From Bacteroidales bacterium (lineage in GTDB: Bacteria > Bacteroidota > Bacteroidia > Bacteroidales > P3): DNA of 57,010 nt. Below are positions 1-6,828 of the stretch, piece after piece. Location of the stretch: positions 1 through 57,010 of the forward strand of contig JAKSMR010000016.1 of assembly GCA_024400495.1 (NCBI GenBank), in the 5' to 3' direction. Both the position numbers and the translations under genes were made by a program. The number at the start of each line of letters is the position of its first letter. Position 1 is the stretch's first letter. Below the pieces are notes generated by a model. The model was not told the DNA's origin. It saw only the letters and a list, made by a program, of their open reading frames with translations, and made no database searches.

Positions 1-55
1 TATATTTGCGAGACCTTATCAGTGCCCCTATGTATGTCCTTGTTTCTATTGTCAA
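1..55. repeat. Terminal 55-bp direct repeat, left copy (assembly overlap)
   Basis: The first 55 bases are identical to the last 55 (56956-57010). An intact small gene runs through the join, which fits an assembler overlap on a circular or circularly permuted molecule better than a true short terminal repeat. The unique length is then 56,955 bp. Confidence 0.95.
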
Positions 56-100
56 GGAGAAGATTAGGTAGGGGTGTTGTATTGTTGTTTCGTACCTCAT
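1..100 (-). CDS. Small hypothetical protein, 5' part (continues at the right end)
   Basis: The ATG is at 98-100, one base after the stop of the gene at 102-449. The frame runs off the left edge and, after joining 1 to 56955, continues to a TAA at 56915-56917. It gives an uninterrupted basic 46-residue protein beginning MRYETTIQHP and ending TIKRKK. No family is recognised. Uninterrupted reading across the join is the best internal evidence that the contig is circular. The gene belongs to the leftward string of very small early genes. Confidence 0.6.
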   Translation of the reverse strand, partial: MRYETTIQHPYLIFSLTIETRTYIGALIRSRKY

Positions 101-101
101 G

Positions 102-449
102 TTACTTCTTGTTTTTGCTTAAATACTCCAATGCTGCATCAATGGCTGCGAGGGTGGCTTCTTTGCGTGAATCAAGCCCCTCTTCCCATCTTATATCATC
201 AGGCTCTTTAACCCCTACCATATAAGTCCAAGTTACAATGGTTTGATATACCCTAAATTTCAAACCTAAACCTTCCAGCCACCCGATCATCTGCTCTGCG
301 GTAGGACAATTGAAGATCATTCCAGCGTTTACATAAGCAAAATCTATAGCCTTCTCTTGTGTGACATATGGTCTAATTTTTATCGGCGCGCCAAGTTCCA
401 GAGCCTTTCTTGTCTGGGCTTCGGTGCAGAAAATTGAATATTGTTCCAT
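102..449 (-). CDS. Hypothetical protein, 115 aa
   Basis: The start chosen is the ATG at 449 (MEQYSIFCTEAQ), two bases after the stop of the upstream gene; a longer frame to 485 would only extend into that gene. It is a soluble protein with a mixed alpha/beta-looking sequence and no transmembrane segment. It resembles uncharacterised proteins common in Bacteroidetes phages and conjugative elements that begin with a YSIFCTEEQT-like stretch; this resemblance is from memory. Function unknown. Confidence 0.75.
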   Translation of the reverse strand: MEQYSIFCTEAQTRKALELGAPIKIRPYVTQEKAIDFAYVNAGMIFNCPTAEQMIGWLEGLGLKFRVYQTIVTWTYMVGVKEPDDIRWEEGLDSRKEATLAAIDAALEYLSKNKK

Positions 450-450
450 A

Positions 451-645
451 TTACTCAGTCTCCATCGTGAAACATATCTCTGCATCGCTGACCGACTGCT
501 GGTTCATTTCCTCCACCAGCATCTTGCCGATAGCCATCGCTATCGTATCGTCAGACTTATACACGGTTCTGCCTTCTCCGTCTGCGTCTATCATTCCTCC
601 TGCGTCTGCCAGGAAGACTTTGATCTTGAATTCAGTTGTTGCCAT
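451..645 (-). CDS. Hypothetical protein, 64 aa
   Basis: A short acidic protein (MATTEFKIKVFLADAG...) in the leftward early operon, directly before the 115-aa gene and translationally close to it. No motif is recognised. It follows a weak terminator-like hairpin behind the SANT-like gene, so its level may be set by read-through. Confidence 0.65.
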   Translation of the reverse strand: MATTEFKIKVFLADAGGMIDADGEGRTVYKSDDTIAMAIGKMLVEEMNQQSVSDAEICFTMETE

Positions 646-667
646 CTTATCTTTCGTCTTATCTTTC

Positions 668-697
668 TAAAAAAAGTTAAAAGGGCAGATTCGCCCT
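668..697 (-). terminator. Weak intrinsic terminator after the SANT-like gene
   Basis: Read on the reverse strand, a 5-bp GC-rich stem AGGGC/GCCCT with a 6-base loop is followed by TTTT-AAC-TTTTTTT. It sits between the stop at 706 and the next start at 645. The stem is short, so partial termination or attenuation is more likely than a full stop. Confidence 0.45.
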
Positions 698-705
698 GTG
701 TTGCA

Positions 706-1245
706 TTATCTCTTCACTGCTGTCGTCCTCCATTCAAGTCCCAGAGACTCCAGCTTCTTCCTCCTTTCCCAGTATCGCTTCATGGATGCGTGGTGTTTCT
801 CCTTCTCCTCGGCGGTCATCTGGTGGCCCTTCTCGAACCTGAATTCCTTCCCGATCTGGTTGCCCTTCCTGAAGGACGTGGCATTCGCGGACTTCGCCCC
901 GGTCCTCCTGTTGATGTCCGCTCTCCTCTTCTCCAGGAATCCTTCCACCTTCGCCACCCCGAGCTCGCGCGCCTTGCGGATGAGCGACCTGTGGCTCACG
1001 CCTATCCATTTCGCCAGGTCCTTCGAGAACATGGTCGGGTAGAAGTCCCTCACCATCTTCTCCATCTGCGGAGTCCATCTGATCCCGGGCTCCTTTCCCT
1101 TGAATCCGAGCTTCCATGCCTTCACCCTCAGGGACTGCACGGATCTCCCGAGCTGCCTGCTGCATTCCACCGCTCCCAGCTTTCCGTAGTTCCAGCGAAG
1201 GAAGTCGATCTCCTTCGGTGTCCATTCATCAGGTCTTCGTGCCAT
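706..1245 (-). CDS. DNA-binding protein with SANT/Myb-like helical repeats
   Basis: 179 aa, basic. Residues about 6-50 (WTPKEIDFLRWNYGKLG then CSRQLGRSVQSLRVKAWKLG) and about 57-100 (WTPQMEKMVRDFYPTM then LAKWIGVSHRSLIRKARELG) look like two homologous SANT/homeodomain-like units, each ending in a recognition helix. The basic C-terminus (TSFRKGNQIGKEFRFEKGHQ) recalls the nucleic-acid-binding tails of HNH/NUMOD-type phage proteins, but no HNH catalytic motif is visible. It is probably a phage transcription or replication regulator. The start is fixed by the shared leader motif two bases upstream. Confidence 0.7.
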   Translation of the reverse strand: MARRPDEWTPKEIDFLRWNYGKLGAVECSRQLGRSVQSLRVKAWKLGFKGKEPGIRWTPQMEKMVRDFYPTMFSKDLAKWIGVSHRSLIRKARELGVAKVEGFLEKRRADINRRTGAKSANATSFRKGNQIGKEFRFEKGHQMTAEEKEKHHASMKRYWERRKKLESLGLEWRTTAVKR

Positions 1246-1247
1246 AC

Positions 1248-1257
1248 TGCGTTGAAT
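1248..1257 (-). promoter_or_regulatory. Early leader motif ATTCAACGCA (exact)
   Basis: Exact 10-base match on the reverse strand, two bases before the ATG at 1245. It is fully complementary to the linker of the putative small RNA at 12020-12087. Confidence 0.8.
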
Positions 1258-1274
1258 CTATAGCCAGAATGAGA

Positions 1275-1297
1275 AGGGCCGGGAGCCTTACGGCCCT
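1275..1297 (-). other. GC-rich intergenic hairpin
   Basis: A perfect 7-bp stem AGGGCCG/CGGCCCT with a 9-base loop lies between the dUTPase and the SANT-like gene. There is no U-run behind it, so it is more likely an mRNA stability or processing element than a terminator. Confidence 0.45.
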
Positions 1298-1373
1298 GTT
1301 ACCTCATTCCTGTCAAACAAAAGCTAATTGTTGTTTAAGATTTATGATTACTGAAAACGGATCCTTGTCTCTT

Positions 1374-1808
1374 CTACTTCTTGCCCGTGGATCCGAATCC
1401 TCCGTTTCTTCCAGTCGTTCCGATATCGTCCGTCTCATCCCAGCTCGCCTGCGCCACCGGCGATATCACCAGCTGCGCAATGCGGTCTCCAGGATTGATC
1501 GTATAGGGTTCCCTCGAAAGGTTGTAGAGAATCACCCCGATCTCGCCCCTGTAATCCGCGTCAATGGTCCCGGTGTTACATACGACACCGTGATTCTTGT
1601 CAAGGCTGCTGCGACTGCGCACGGTGGCCTCGTAGCCGTCCGGGAGGGCGATGCTTACCTTGGTGTTGATGAATACCCTGTCGAGAGGCAGGAGCGTCAC
1701 CGGCTCGGAGATGGTCGCGTAAAGGTCACATCCTGCCGACTGCTCCGTCTTGTACTCCGGCAGTCCGTAGCCGGAATTGTTGATGATCTTGATTCTTATC
1801 TTTCTCAT
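1374..1808 (-). CDS. dut: dUTP diphosphatase (dUTPase)
   Basis: 144 aa, the usual length of trimeric dUTPases, which hydrolyse dUTP to dUMP and pyrophosphate and keep uracil out of new DNA. All five family motifs can be read in order: AGCDLYA, RSSLDKNHGV (usually RSGLA), GTIDADYRGEIGVIL with the catalytic Asp, PGDRIAQLV, and the flexible C-terminal RNGGFGSTG that closes over the substrate. The gene sits in the early replication block. The start ATG lies two bases after a variant of the shared leader motif, so translation may be controlled by the putative small RNA. Confidence 0.97.
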   Translation of the reverse strand: MRKIRIKIINNSGYGLPEYKTEQSAGCDLYATISEPVTLLPLDRVFINTKVSIALPDGYEATVRSRSSLDKNHGVVCNTGTIDADYRGEIGVILYNLSREPYTINPGDRIAQLVISPVAQASWDETDDIGTTGRNGGFGSTGKK

Positions 1809-1810
1809 AT

Positions 1811-1820
1811 TGCGTTGAGT
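1811..1820 (-). promoter_or_regulatory. Early leader motif, variant ACTCAACGCA
   Basis: One mismatch to ATTCAACGCA, two bases before the dut ATG. Nine consecutive bases (TCAACGCAA) still match the complement of the small-RNA linker. Confidence 0.65.
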
Positions 1821-1829
1821 TTATAATTC

Positions 1830-1949
1830 TTACTTGTTCTTCCTGGTCTTGCCGATGCATCCTATCAGGTCGACAAACGCGCAGGCTCCACCGCATTTCC
1901 TGCAGAGGGTTTCCCGCTCCTTCAGTTTCTTTTCAAATTTCACCTTCAT
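1830..1949 (-). CDS. Very small zinc-ribbon-like protein, 39 aa
   Basis: ATG at 1947-1949, TAA at 1830. The start overlaps the end of the preceding gene by 17 bases, suggesting translational coupling. The protein carries a CRKCGGAC...C arrangement (Cys 16, 19, 23, 31) of the kind that binds one zinc ion, between basic ends. No family is recognised; a small nucleic-acid or protein-binding factor is plausible. Confidence 0.55.
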   Translation of the reverse strand: MKVKFEKKLKERETLCRKCGGACAFVDLIGCIGKTRKNK

Positions 1950-2127
1950 ACGATTTCCTTAAACAGTTCTGGGCGGCTATCGCGATGTCGTGGGGACCGT
2001 CGCCCTTCAGGAAGAGCGTCAGCTCGTCCCGAGTCCCGTAGTTGATGCTGATGGCCACCTCGTCAGCCTTGCGTATCTTCTCGATGACAGCCCTGTCGAG
2101 TATCATCAGCCCCTTGTTCCGTTCCAT
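1933..2127 (-). CDS. Hypothetical protein, 64 aa
   Basis: The start chosen is the ATG at 2127 (MERNKGLMILD), though an in-frame ATG exists at 2151. The protein is soluble and mixed alpha/beta. Its 5' end overlaps the tail of the small membrane protein gene and its 3' end overlaps the zinc-ribbon gene, typical of densely packed phage early genes. Function unknown. Confidence 0.55.
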   Translation of the reverse strand: MERNKGLMILDRAVIEKIRKADEVAISINYGTRDELTLFLKGDGPHDIAIAAQNCLRKSYEGEI

Positions 2128-2254
2128 CTTCTTCCTCCCATGGTTCCGCACCTTCGCCCTCCGCGAGGACTCTGGCTATGTTGATTATGATTGCGCCCAG
2201 AAGCGTGAAGATTATCATCATGAGCGCAATGACCGTTATTGCAATCCCTGTCAT
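2063..2254 (-). CDS. Small single-span membrane protein, 63 aa
   Basis: The start chosen is the ATG at 2254, preceded by a good GGAGG about seven bases upstream. Residues about 2-28 form a strong hydrophobic segment (ITVIALMMIIFTLLGAIII), followed by a very acidic, probably cytoplasmic tail. The frame overlaps the next gene by 65 bases, long for this genome, so the last 20 residues may not be meaningful. It could act at the host inner membrane, for example in superinfection exclusion; that is only a guess. Confidence 0.5.
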   Translation of the reverse strand: MTGIAITVIALMMIIFTLLGAIIINIARVLAEGEGAEPWEEEDGTEQGADDTRQGCHREDTQG

Positions 2255-2271
2255 TCCCGAATCCTCCAATT

Positions 2272-2844
2272 TTATTCGAATGTACTCTCAAGCCCCGTTA
2301 TCGCATCCAGGACCCCCTCCCTGGCTCCGCAGAGGCACATGCACGAGGCTATCTCCCTGCGCAGGTCCGCCACCCTTGTCTCGAACGTGGCGAGCATCGC
2401 CCTGGCTCCGGCCTTGAATGTCTCCTCGTCCTGGATGTACCTGCACCTGTCCCTGCCCACACGGCACTCACTGCATTCCCTCCTGCATCCGGCGCCCACA
2501 TAGTCCCGGGCCATCAGGTCGAGCGGGGCAGGGGGAGGCTCACCCTCCGAATCCACAAGCTCCCTGAACTTCCCGTAGGCCTGCGAAACCTCGTAGTAAC
2601 CCACGTCGCACTCCTTGATCTCCCTGAGCCTCCTGCATCCGTGCGACATCGTGGAATGGTCCCTTCCGAGAGCCTTGCCGATGTCCACCATGCTGAATCC
2701 GAGCGTTCTCAGCTCTTCCGCTACCATCGCCCTGTAGAAGGCTCTCGGGTAGGTCCTGCTCGAAAGGAGCATCCCCTTGTCCATCCCCGTCACCCTGGTC
2801 ATCAGACCCAGCAGCCTGTCTGCCTCCTCGTGTACGTTTCCCAT
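2272..2844 (-). CDS. DnaA domain IV-like DNA-binding protein
   Basis: 190 aa. Residues about 33-75 (RAFYRAMVAEELRTLGFS then IGKALGRDHSTMSHGCRRL) match the DNA-binding signature of DnaA domain IV, whose GRDHSTV-x-HA helix contacts DnaA boxes. The AAA+ part of DnaA is absent. A second region (about 118-135) is Cys-rich (CRRECSECRVGRDRC), with more Cys near the C-terminus, and may bind metal. It lies among replication genes, so it may recognise a phage origin or regulate transcription. The match is by motif; the role is inferred. Confidence 0.75.
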   Translation of the reverse strand: MGNVHEEADRLLGLMTRVTGMDKGMLLSSRTYPRAFYRAMVAEELRTLGFSMVDIGKALGRDHSTMSHGCRRLREIKECDVGYYEVSQAYGKFRELVDSEGEPPPAPLDLMARDYVGAGCRRECSECRVGRDRCRYIQDEETFKAGARAMLATFETRVADLRREIASCMCLCGAREGVLDAITGLESTFE

Positions 2845-2848
2845 ACCG

Positions 2849-3223
2849 TCAGCTCATCCTGGTTTCCTTCCCTGCCTTTCCGTCCGCCATCTGCGCCCTC
2901 AGTTCCTTCGCCTGCTCCCCAAGGATCCTCAGGACAGCCTCTGGATCGTCGGATACGGCCACAGCCACGGCGGCGAGGCTCAGCGAGAGGCAGTTCAGTT
3001 TCCGTCCCGCCGGGCCGCACTCGTTGATCATCACATTCGAGAGTGCGTCGAAGATCCTGAAGTCGTTCTCCGCGCTGAAGAAGACGTGGTCCTCTTCAAC
3101 TACCAGGTAGGTCTCCGCCTTCTCCATGCCGCTGAACACCATGTCGATATCCGCCACCTGGTCCCTTGTCACGTCGATGCCCATCTCCCTGAGCTTCGAC
3201 GTCATGTTTTCGATTCTTTTCAT
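2849..3223 (-). CDS. Hypothetical protein, 124 aa
   Basis: A mostly helical, acidic protein starting MKRIENMTSKLREMG and ending in a charged tail. It contains an alanine/valine-rich helix (LSLSLAAVAVAVSDD) too weak to call a membrane segment. Its place between the DnaC-like loader and the DnaA-like protein suggests an accessory role in replication. No family is recognised. Confidence 0.7.
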   Translation of the reverse strand: MKRIENMTSKLREMGIDVTRDQVADIDMVFSGMEKAETYLVVEEDHVFFSAENDFRIFDALSNVMINECGPAGRKLNCLSLSLAAVAVAVSDDPEAVLRILGEQAKELRAQMADGKAGKETRMS

Positions 3224-3258
3224 GTCGTTATGATTTCTCCTGTTTTTGTGTCAAATTC

Positions 3259-3984
3259 TCATATTCTCCTGTCTTCGCCTTCGAGCTCGAGGTAGTTGCA
3301 CATCGCCCTGAGCCTCGACTGGACCCTGTCGCCGTATCTCTGCCTCAGGTAATCATGGCCCATCGGGATGTTGCTCGAGATGAACGTCAGCCACCTCGTG
3401 TCTCCCCTGTATTCCAGGAGGCTTCTCATCACCGCCACACGGTTGCCCATGTAGAGGGACTCCTGAGGCTCGCTGCCGAAGTCCTGGATGCACAGGATGG
3501 GCTCGTTCTTGAGACCTACGATGGATCCGTCGATGGCGTATGCATCCGTTATCTCGTCGGCCCTCCTCTCCGTCCACGAACCTGCCAGCCTGACGTTGCC
3601 GAACCTGTCCCTGCATGCGAGGGGGTTGAGGTCGTGGAGCCTCCTGAGCACCTTCAGTGCCACGGACTTGCCCCTTCCGGTCATGCCCCCGATGTAGATT
3701 CCCTTGTTCGGGTCTCCCTGTATCCTCGCACCCGTCACCGGATCCAGGCACCGCATCAGCGGCGAGCCCACCGTCCAGAGCACGAGCTGCTCGTAGAGGT
3801 CCCTGTTGTCGGCGTCTATGCGGAAGCCAGGACATACGCCTCTCCCGTAGATCGAGACGAGGTCCATCATCTCGTCCATGGACCAGCTTCCCGGTGCGAG
3901 CGTGCCCCTGTGCGGAATCTCTCCGGCCTTGCGCCTTCTCTCGCTGTCTATGATATCCCTGAGTGTCGTCATTTCTTCTTCCAT
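3259..3984 (-). CDS. DnaC-like replicative helicase loader ATPase
   Basis: 241 aa from the ATG at 3984; a longer frame upstream is the shadow of the overlapping gene. Walker A GGMTGRGKS (about residues 99-107), Walker B ILCIQDFG, a sensor-1-like FISSNI and a late arginine-rich stretch RYGDRVQSRLRAMC are visible in AAA+ order. DnaC/IstB-type ATPases load the host replicative helicase onto phage origin DNA, usually with a partner initiator. That partner is probably the product of the gene just upstream, which overlaps this one by 16 bases. Confidence 0.85.
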   Translation of the reverse strand: MEEEMTTLRDIIDSERRRKAGEIPHRGTLAPGSWSMDEMMDLVSIYGRGVCPGFRIDADNRDLYEQLVLWTVGSPLMRCLDPVTGARIQGDPNKGIYIGGMTGRGKSVALKVLRRLHDLNPLACRDRFGNVRLAGSWTERRADEITDAYAIDGSIVGLKNEPILCIQDFGSEPQESLYMGNRVAVMRSLLEYRGDTRWLTFISSNIPMGHDYLRQRYGDRVQSRLRAMCNYLELEGEDRRI

Positions 3985-4769
3985 AATTCGTTGACGTCGG
4001 TGACGTCCCCTGTCCTTCCTGCCGGTCTTGCCGCCGCCGGTCTGGCGTATCTCTCGTCCTCGGCCTTCTTCTTGCGGTATGCGTTCACCACCCATCTGCG
4101 GATCGCCAGGTTGTCGTCGTGCCCCGAGTAGGTCTTCTCCCGCTTGTAGTCGGACAGGAACTTGACTATCCCTTCCGCCTCGTCCCCGTAGTCCTCCTTC
4201 AGCTTCCTGAACTCTTCCCCGGTGAGGAGTATTCCAGGAATCACCTTTCCCTCCTTGTCCCTGACCCTGTGCTTCGCCGCCTTCCCTGCATCCTTCACCG
4301 TCTTTTCCGCTGCGTCCTCGGCTTTCTTTTGTACCCCGATAGGGGTATTTTCTTTATATTCTTCGTTATTTTCTATTTTCTTTGTATTACTTTCTTTTTC
4401 TTTTGCTTGTTTGTTATCCGTTTGTTGGACTGTTTGTTGTTTTGTTTGTTGCCTACCCTCGGAAGAGCCTTGATAACTCACATAATCACAAATACTTACG
4501 ATAGTGTTTTTGTTTGTTGTTTTGGTTGTTATGTTGTTTGTTAACCTGAGTTTTTCAAGTGCTGTTCTTATCTGCATCGCACTCAATCCCGTCTGCTCCG
4601 AAAGTTCCTTTACGGTCGTCACCAGAGACCCTCTCGGCACCGTCTCTCCCTTCCATTCCATGTCCCTGGTGTTGGCCATCAGAAGAAGGTGGATCCAGAG
4701 ATTGAAGACAGGCACATCGGCGCTCCATTCCCAGCTCAGCAGCGATTCATACATCTTCATCCATCTCAT
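3969..4769 (-). CDS. Replication initiation protein with N-terminal winged helix
   Basis: 266 aa from the ATG at 4769, two bases after the stop of the MBL-fold gene; an in-frame ATG at 4793 would add eight residues. The N-terminus (MRWMKMYESLLSWEW then GSLVTTVKELSEQTGLSAMQIRTALEKL) has the winged-helix layout of phage O-like/DnaD-like initiators. The middle is a Gln/Lys/Asn-rich linker encoded by low-complexity, AT-rich DNA (about 4330-4550), which in O-like initiators can hold the origin itself. The C-terminus (GDEAEGIVKFLSDYKREK) is helical. It is paired with the helicase loader downstream. Confidence 0.75.
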   Translation of the reverse strand: MRWMKMYESLLSWEWSADVPVFNLWIHLLLMANTRDMEWKGETVPRGSLVTTVKELSEQTGLSAMQIRTALEKLRLTNNITTKTTNKNTIVSICDYVSYQGSSEGRQQTKQQTVQQTDNKQAKEKESNTKKIENNEEYKENTPIGVQKKAEDAAEKTVKDAGKAAKHRVRDKEGKVIPGILLTGEEFRKLKEDYGDEAEGIVKFLSDYKREKTYSGHDDNLAIRRWVVNAYRKKKAEDERYARPAAARPAGRTGDVTDVNELWKKK

Positions 4770-4770
4770 G

Positions 4771-5505
4771 TCAGTACGGTGTTTTTGAAACATCCATCAC
4801 AAGTCCGGGTCTTGCCGCCACCGTGGGAATCCCCGTCAGTTCCCTGACCTCCCTCACGAACCTCTCCTCGTCCGAATTGCCGTCCGAGAGGTGGATGAGA
4901 ACGATGTTCCTGCACTGCGACAGGTCGTTCGCCCTGAGCACCCCCTTCGTTGTCTCCAGCTCCATGTGCGAGCCCATCAGCCTGCCCTTCATCCCGCGGT
5001 GAACCCTTCCCGAGTCCATGTTGCCCTCCAGGATGTCGTCGGCATAGTTCGCCTCGATCATGATGTGGTCCATCGGGGGGAAGGTGTACTCGAGCATCAT
5101 CGTGTCCGTCACGAAGAGCATCCGTCCCATCTCGTCATGCTCGATGATGTAGCCCATGCAGGGGACGTCGTGGCACACCGGGAAGGCGAAGATCCTGAAT
5201 CCACCCACCCTGTAGCCCCTGTTCGGCTCCATGACCTTGACAAGTCCCGCAAGCGGTCCGCATGTCTGCCTCACATCCTCCGGAGCCATCACCCTGATGC
5301 CTGCCCTGAGGAAATCGGCCACATGGGCGGCATGGTCTCCATGACGGTGGGTCACAACAGCCCCGCAGAGCCCCCTTATGTCCCATCCGAGAGCCTTCTT
5401 GACCTCGGACAGCCTGCAGCCAGCCTCGATGGCTATGGCTTCGTTCCGGGCCTCCAGAATGTATCCATTCCCGAGGCTGCTGCTTCCCAATACCGTCAGC
5501 TTCAT
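4771..5505 (-). CDS. MBL-fold metallohydrolase
   Basis: 244 aa. A metallo-beta-lactamase fold is indicated by the start MKLTVLGSSSLGN, the metal-binding HRHGDHA (about 53-59), a later His (PVCHD) and FVTDT contributing the bridging Asp, with a final His near LIHLSD. It resembles YycJ/WalJ-type phosphodiesterases or exonucleases. In many phages such proteins sit next to RecT, as here: the start shares bases with the recT stop. A nuclease role in recombination or repair is likely but inferred. Confidence 0.85.
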   Translation of the reverse strand: MKLTVLGSSSLGNGYILEARNEAIAIEAGCRLSEVKKALGWDIRGLCGAVVTHRHGDHAAHVADFLRAGIRVMAPEDVRQTCGPLAGLVKVMEPNRGYRVGGFRIFAFPVCHDVPCMGYIIEHDEMGRMLFVTDTMMLEYTFPPMDHIMIEANYADDILEGNMDSGRVHRGMKGRLMGSHMELETTKGVLRANDLSQCRNIVLIHLSDGNSDEERFVREVRELTGIPTVAARPGLVMDVSKTPY

Positions 5506-6428
5506 CAGTACCCAGGTTCCTGCTCTGTGGCTACCTCCTGCTCAGGCGCAGCCGGAGCTTCCTCTGCCGGAGCCTCGGTCTGCACGCCCACGCTCTCGTA
5601 CTGCACAGGGTCGAGGATGATCTCCTTCTTGTTCGCGCCCTCGGTTATGGCGTCGTTGCGCGATGTCTCCACGTTGATGTCGTCGCTCATCACGTTCTGC
5701 ATCTCGATGGAGAGGTAGCCGTACTTGCTGAGAAGCCTCCTGATCACGGTCTTGATGGCCATGTCGTTGAAGTTTCCTTCCCATCCCACCTGCTTGCTCA
5801 CCGACGTCTCCTGCGCCTTCTTCTCGAGCATCTCCACCGTTGTCTCCTTCTTCACGGAAGGGGAGTACTTCTTGGCGTATGCAGCCATGTCGTGCACGCT
5901 CATGTAGAGGGTCTTCGCGAAGCCGTTAAGGAGCACGAAGTGACAGAAGTAGCCCACCACCTTGTCCGAGGTCTTCTGGCCGTTGAGGTCGATCATTCCG
6001 GTCAGCTTGTCGGTCTCCCTGAGCTCACCCTCGTACACCACATCGGCGTTGATTGTGCGGTACTGACCGGTACGCATGGCGAGCTGGATGTATCCGCGGT
6101 ATCCAGGCACGAAGGTCGGCGTCGGCACCTTGACCCATTTGCCGTCAGCCTGCTTCACGCTGTTGTTGTAGACCACCACATAGGCGAAGCCGAGCGCCTT
6201 GTTGAGGGGCAGCTTGAGGGTCGCCGCCCTTAGGGCCTCGCGCAGGATGGCCTTCGGGTCACATGCCTGCAGCTGCCTGTCGTTCGAATAGAGGTCCACT
6301 ATCGACGCTGCGAACGCGTCCTTGTTCTCGCCCAGAGCCCTCTGGAACTGCATCTGTACCGAGTCGGAGTCTATCATCCTCTTGAGGACCGACAGCCCGT
6401 TAGTGTTTGTCTGAATTTCGTTTGCCAT
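5505..6428 (-). CDS. recT: RecT-family single-strand annealing protein
   Basis: 307 aa. The family core is clear: AILREALRAATLKLPLNKAL, the FVPGYRGYIQLAMRTGQYR motif, a downstream VYEGE-like strand, and WEGNFNDMAIKTVIRRLLSKY. RecT coats single-stranded DNA and anneals complementary strands during phage recombination and concatemer formation. The C-terminus is Glu/Ala/Pro-rich (APAEEAPAAPEQEVA), probably a flexible tail for partner binding. It forms a module with the MBL-fold gene, the SbcC-like ATPase and SSB. An AAAGGA site precedes the ATG, unlike genes with the shared leader motif. Confidence 0.95.
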   Translation of the reverse strand: MANEIQTNTNGLSVLKRMIDSDSVQMQFQRALGENKDAFAASIVDLYSNDRQLQACDPKAILREALRAATLKLPLNKALGFAYVVVYNNSVKQADGKWVKVPTPTFVPGYRGYIQLAMRTGQYRTINADVVYEGELRETDKLTGMIDLNGQKTSDKVVGYFCHFVLLNGFAKTLYMSVHDMAAYAKKYSPSVKKETTVEMLEKKAQETSVSKQVGWEGNFNDMAIKTVIRRLLSKYGYLSIEMQNVMSDDINVETSRNDAITEGANKKEIILDPVQYESVGVQTEAPAEEAPAAPEQEVATEQEPGY

Positions 6429-6451
6429 TGTTGTATCCTTTGAAATGTTTC

Positions 6452-6784
6452 CTATTCTTTGCCTTTCTGTTCCTGGTCTTCCGCCGAGTCCTCGAGATTC
6501 ATGTGCTTCAGGAGCCTCCCCATGCTTACCATCATCATCGCGTTCGAGATCTCCCTGCCGGGCTTCTCGTTCCTGAAGAACCTGTCAAGGCTTCTTGCCA
6601 CGTCTATGGTCGTTCCGTTGATTCCTACCACCTGATGCACGGTCGGGTCGTCTTTCTTACTTGCCGACACGATTGCCAGCGATGCTGCTTCAAGGCCGTT
6701 GTCTTTGGCCTCCTGAACCAGGTCCTGAAGTTCCTTCAAAAGCTCGTTAGCCTTCTGGATGAATTGCTCTTTCTTTGTTTCCAT
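6452..6784 (-). CDS. Hypothetical helical protein, 110 aa
   Basis: The start chosen is the ATG at 6784, immediately after an exact leader motif; an upstream in-frame ATG at 6835 overlaps the SbcC-like gene. The N-terminal 30 residues form an amphipathic helix (FIQKANELLKELQDLVQEAK), and the rest is mixed with an acidic tail. It lies between the SbcC-like ATPase and recT, so it may be an accessory recombination factor. No family is recognised. Confidence 0.75.
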   Translation of the reverse strand: METKKEQFIQKANELLKELQDLVQEAKDNGLEAASLAIVSASKKDDPTVHQVVGINGTTIDVARSLDRFFRNEKPGREISNAMMMVSMGRLLKHMNLEDSAEDQEQKGKE

Positions 6785-6794
6785 TGCGTTGAAT
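6785..6794 (-). promoter_or_regulatory. Early leader motif ATTCAACGCA (exact), abutting the ATG
   Basis: Exact match with zero spacing to the start codon at 6784. The match to the small-RNA linker extends to AATTCAACGCAA, 12 bases. The absence of any gap argues against the motif working like a spaced Shine-Dalgarno site. Confidence 0.8.
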
Positions 6795-6828
6795 TTTGAT
6801 TGTTGTTTTGATGTTGTTGTATACTGTC

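Noticed and set aside
2127-2151. Longer start for the 64-aa gene
   Set aside because: The extra eight residues only extend the overlap with the membrane protein gene and have no better initiation signal; this remains uncertain.
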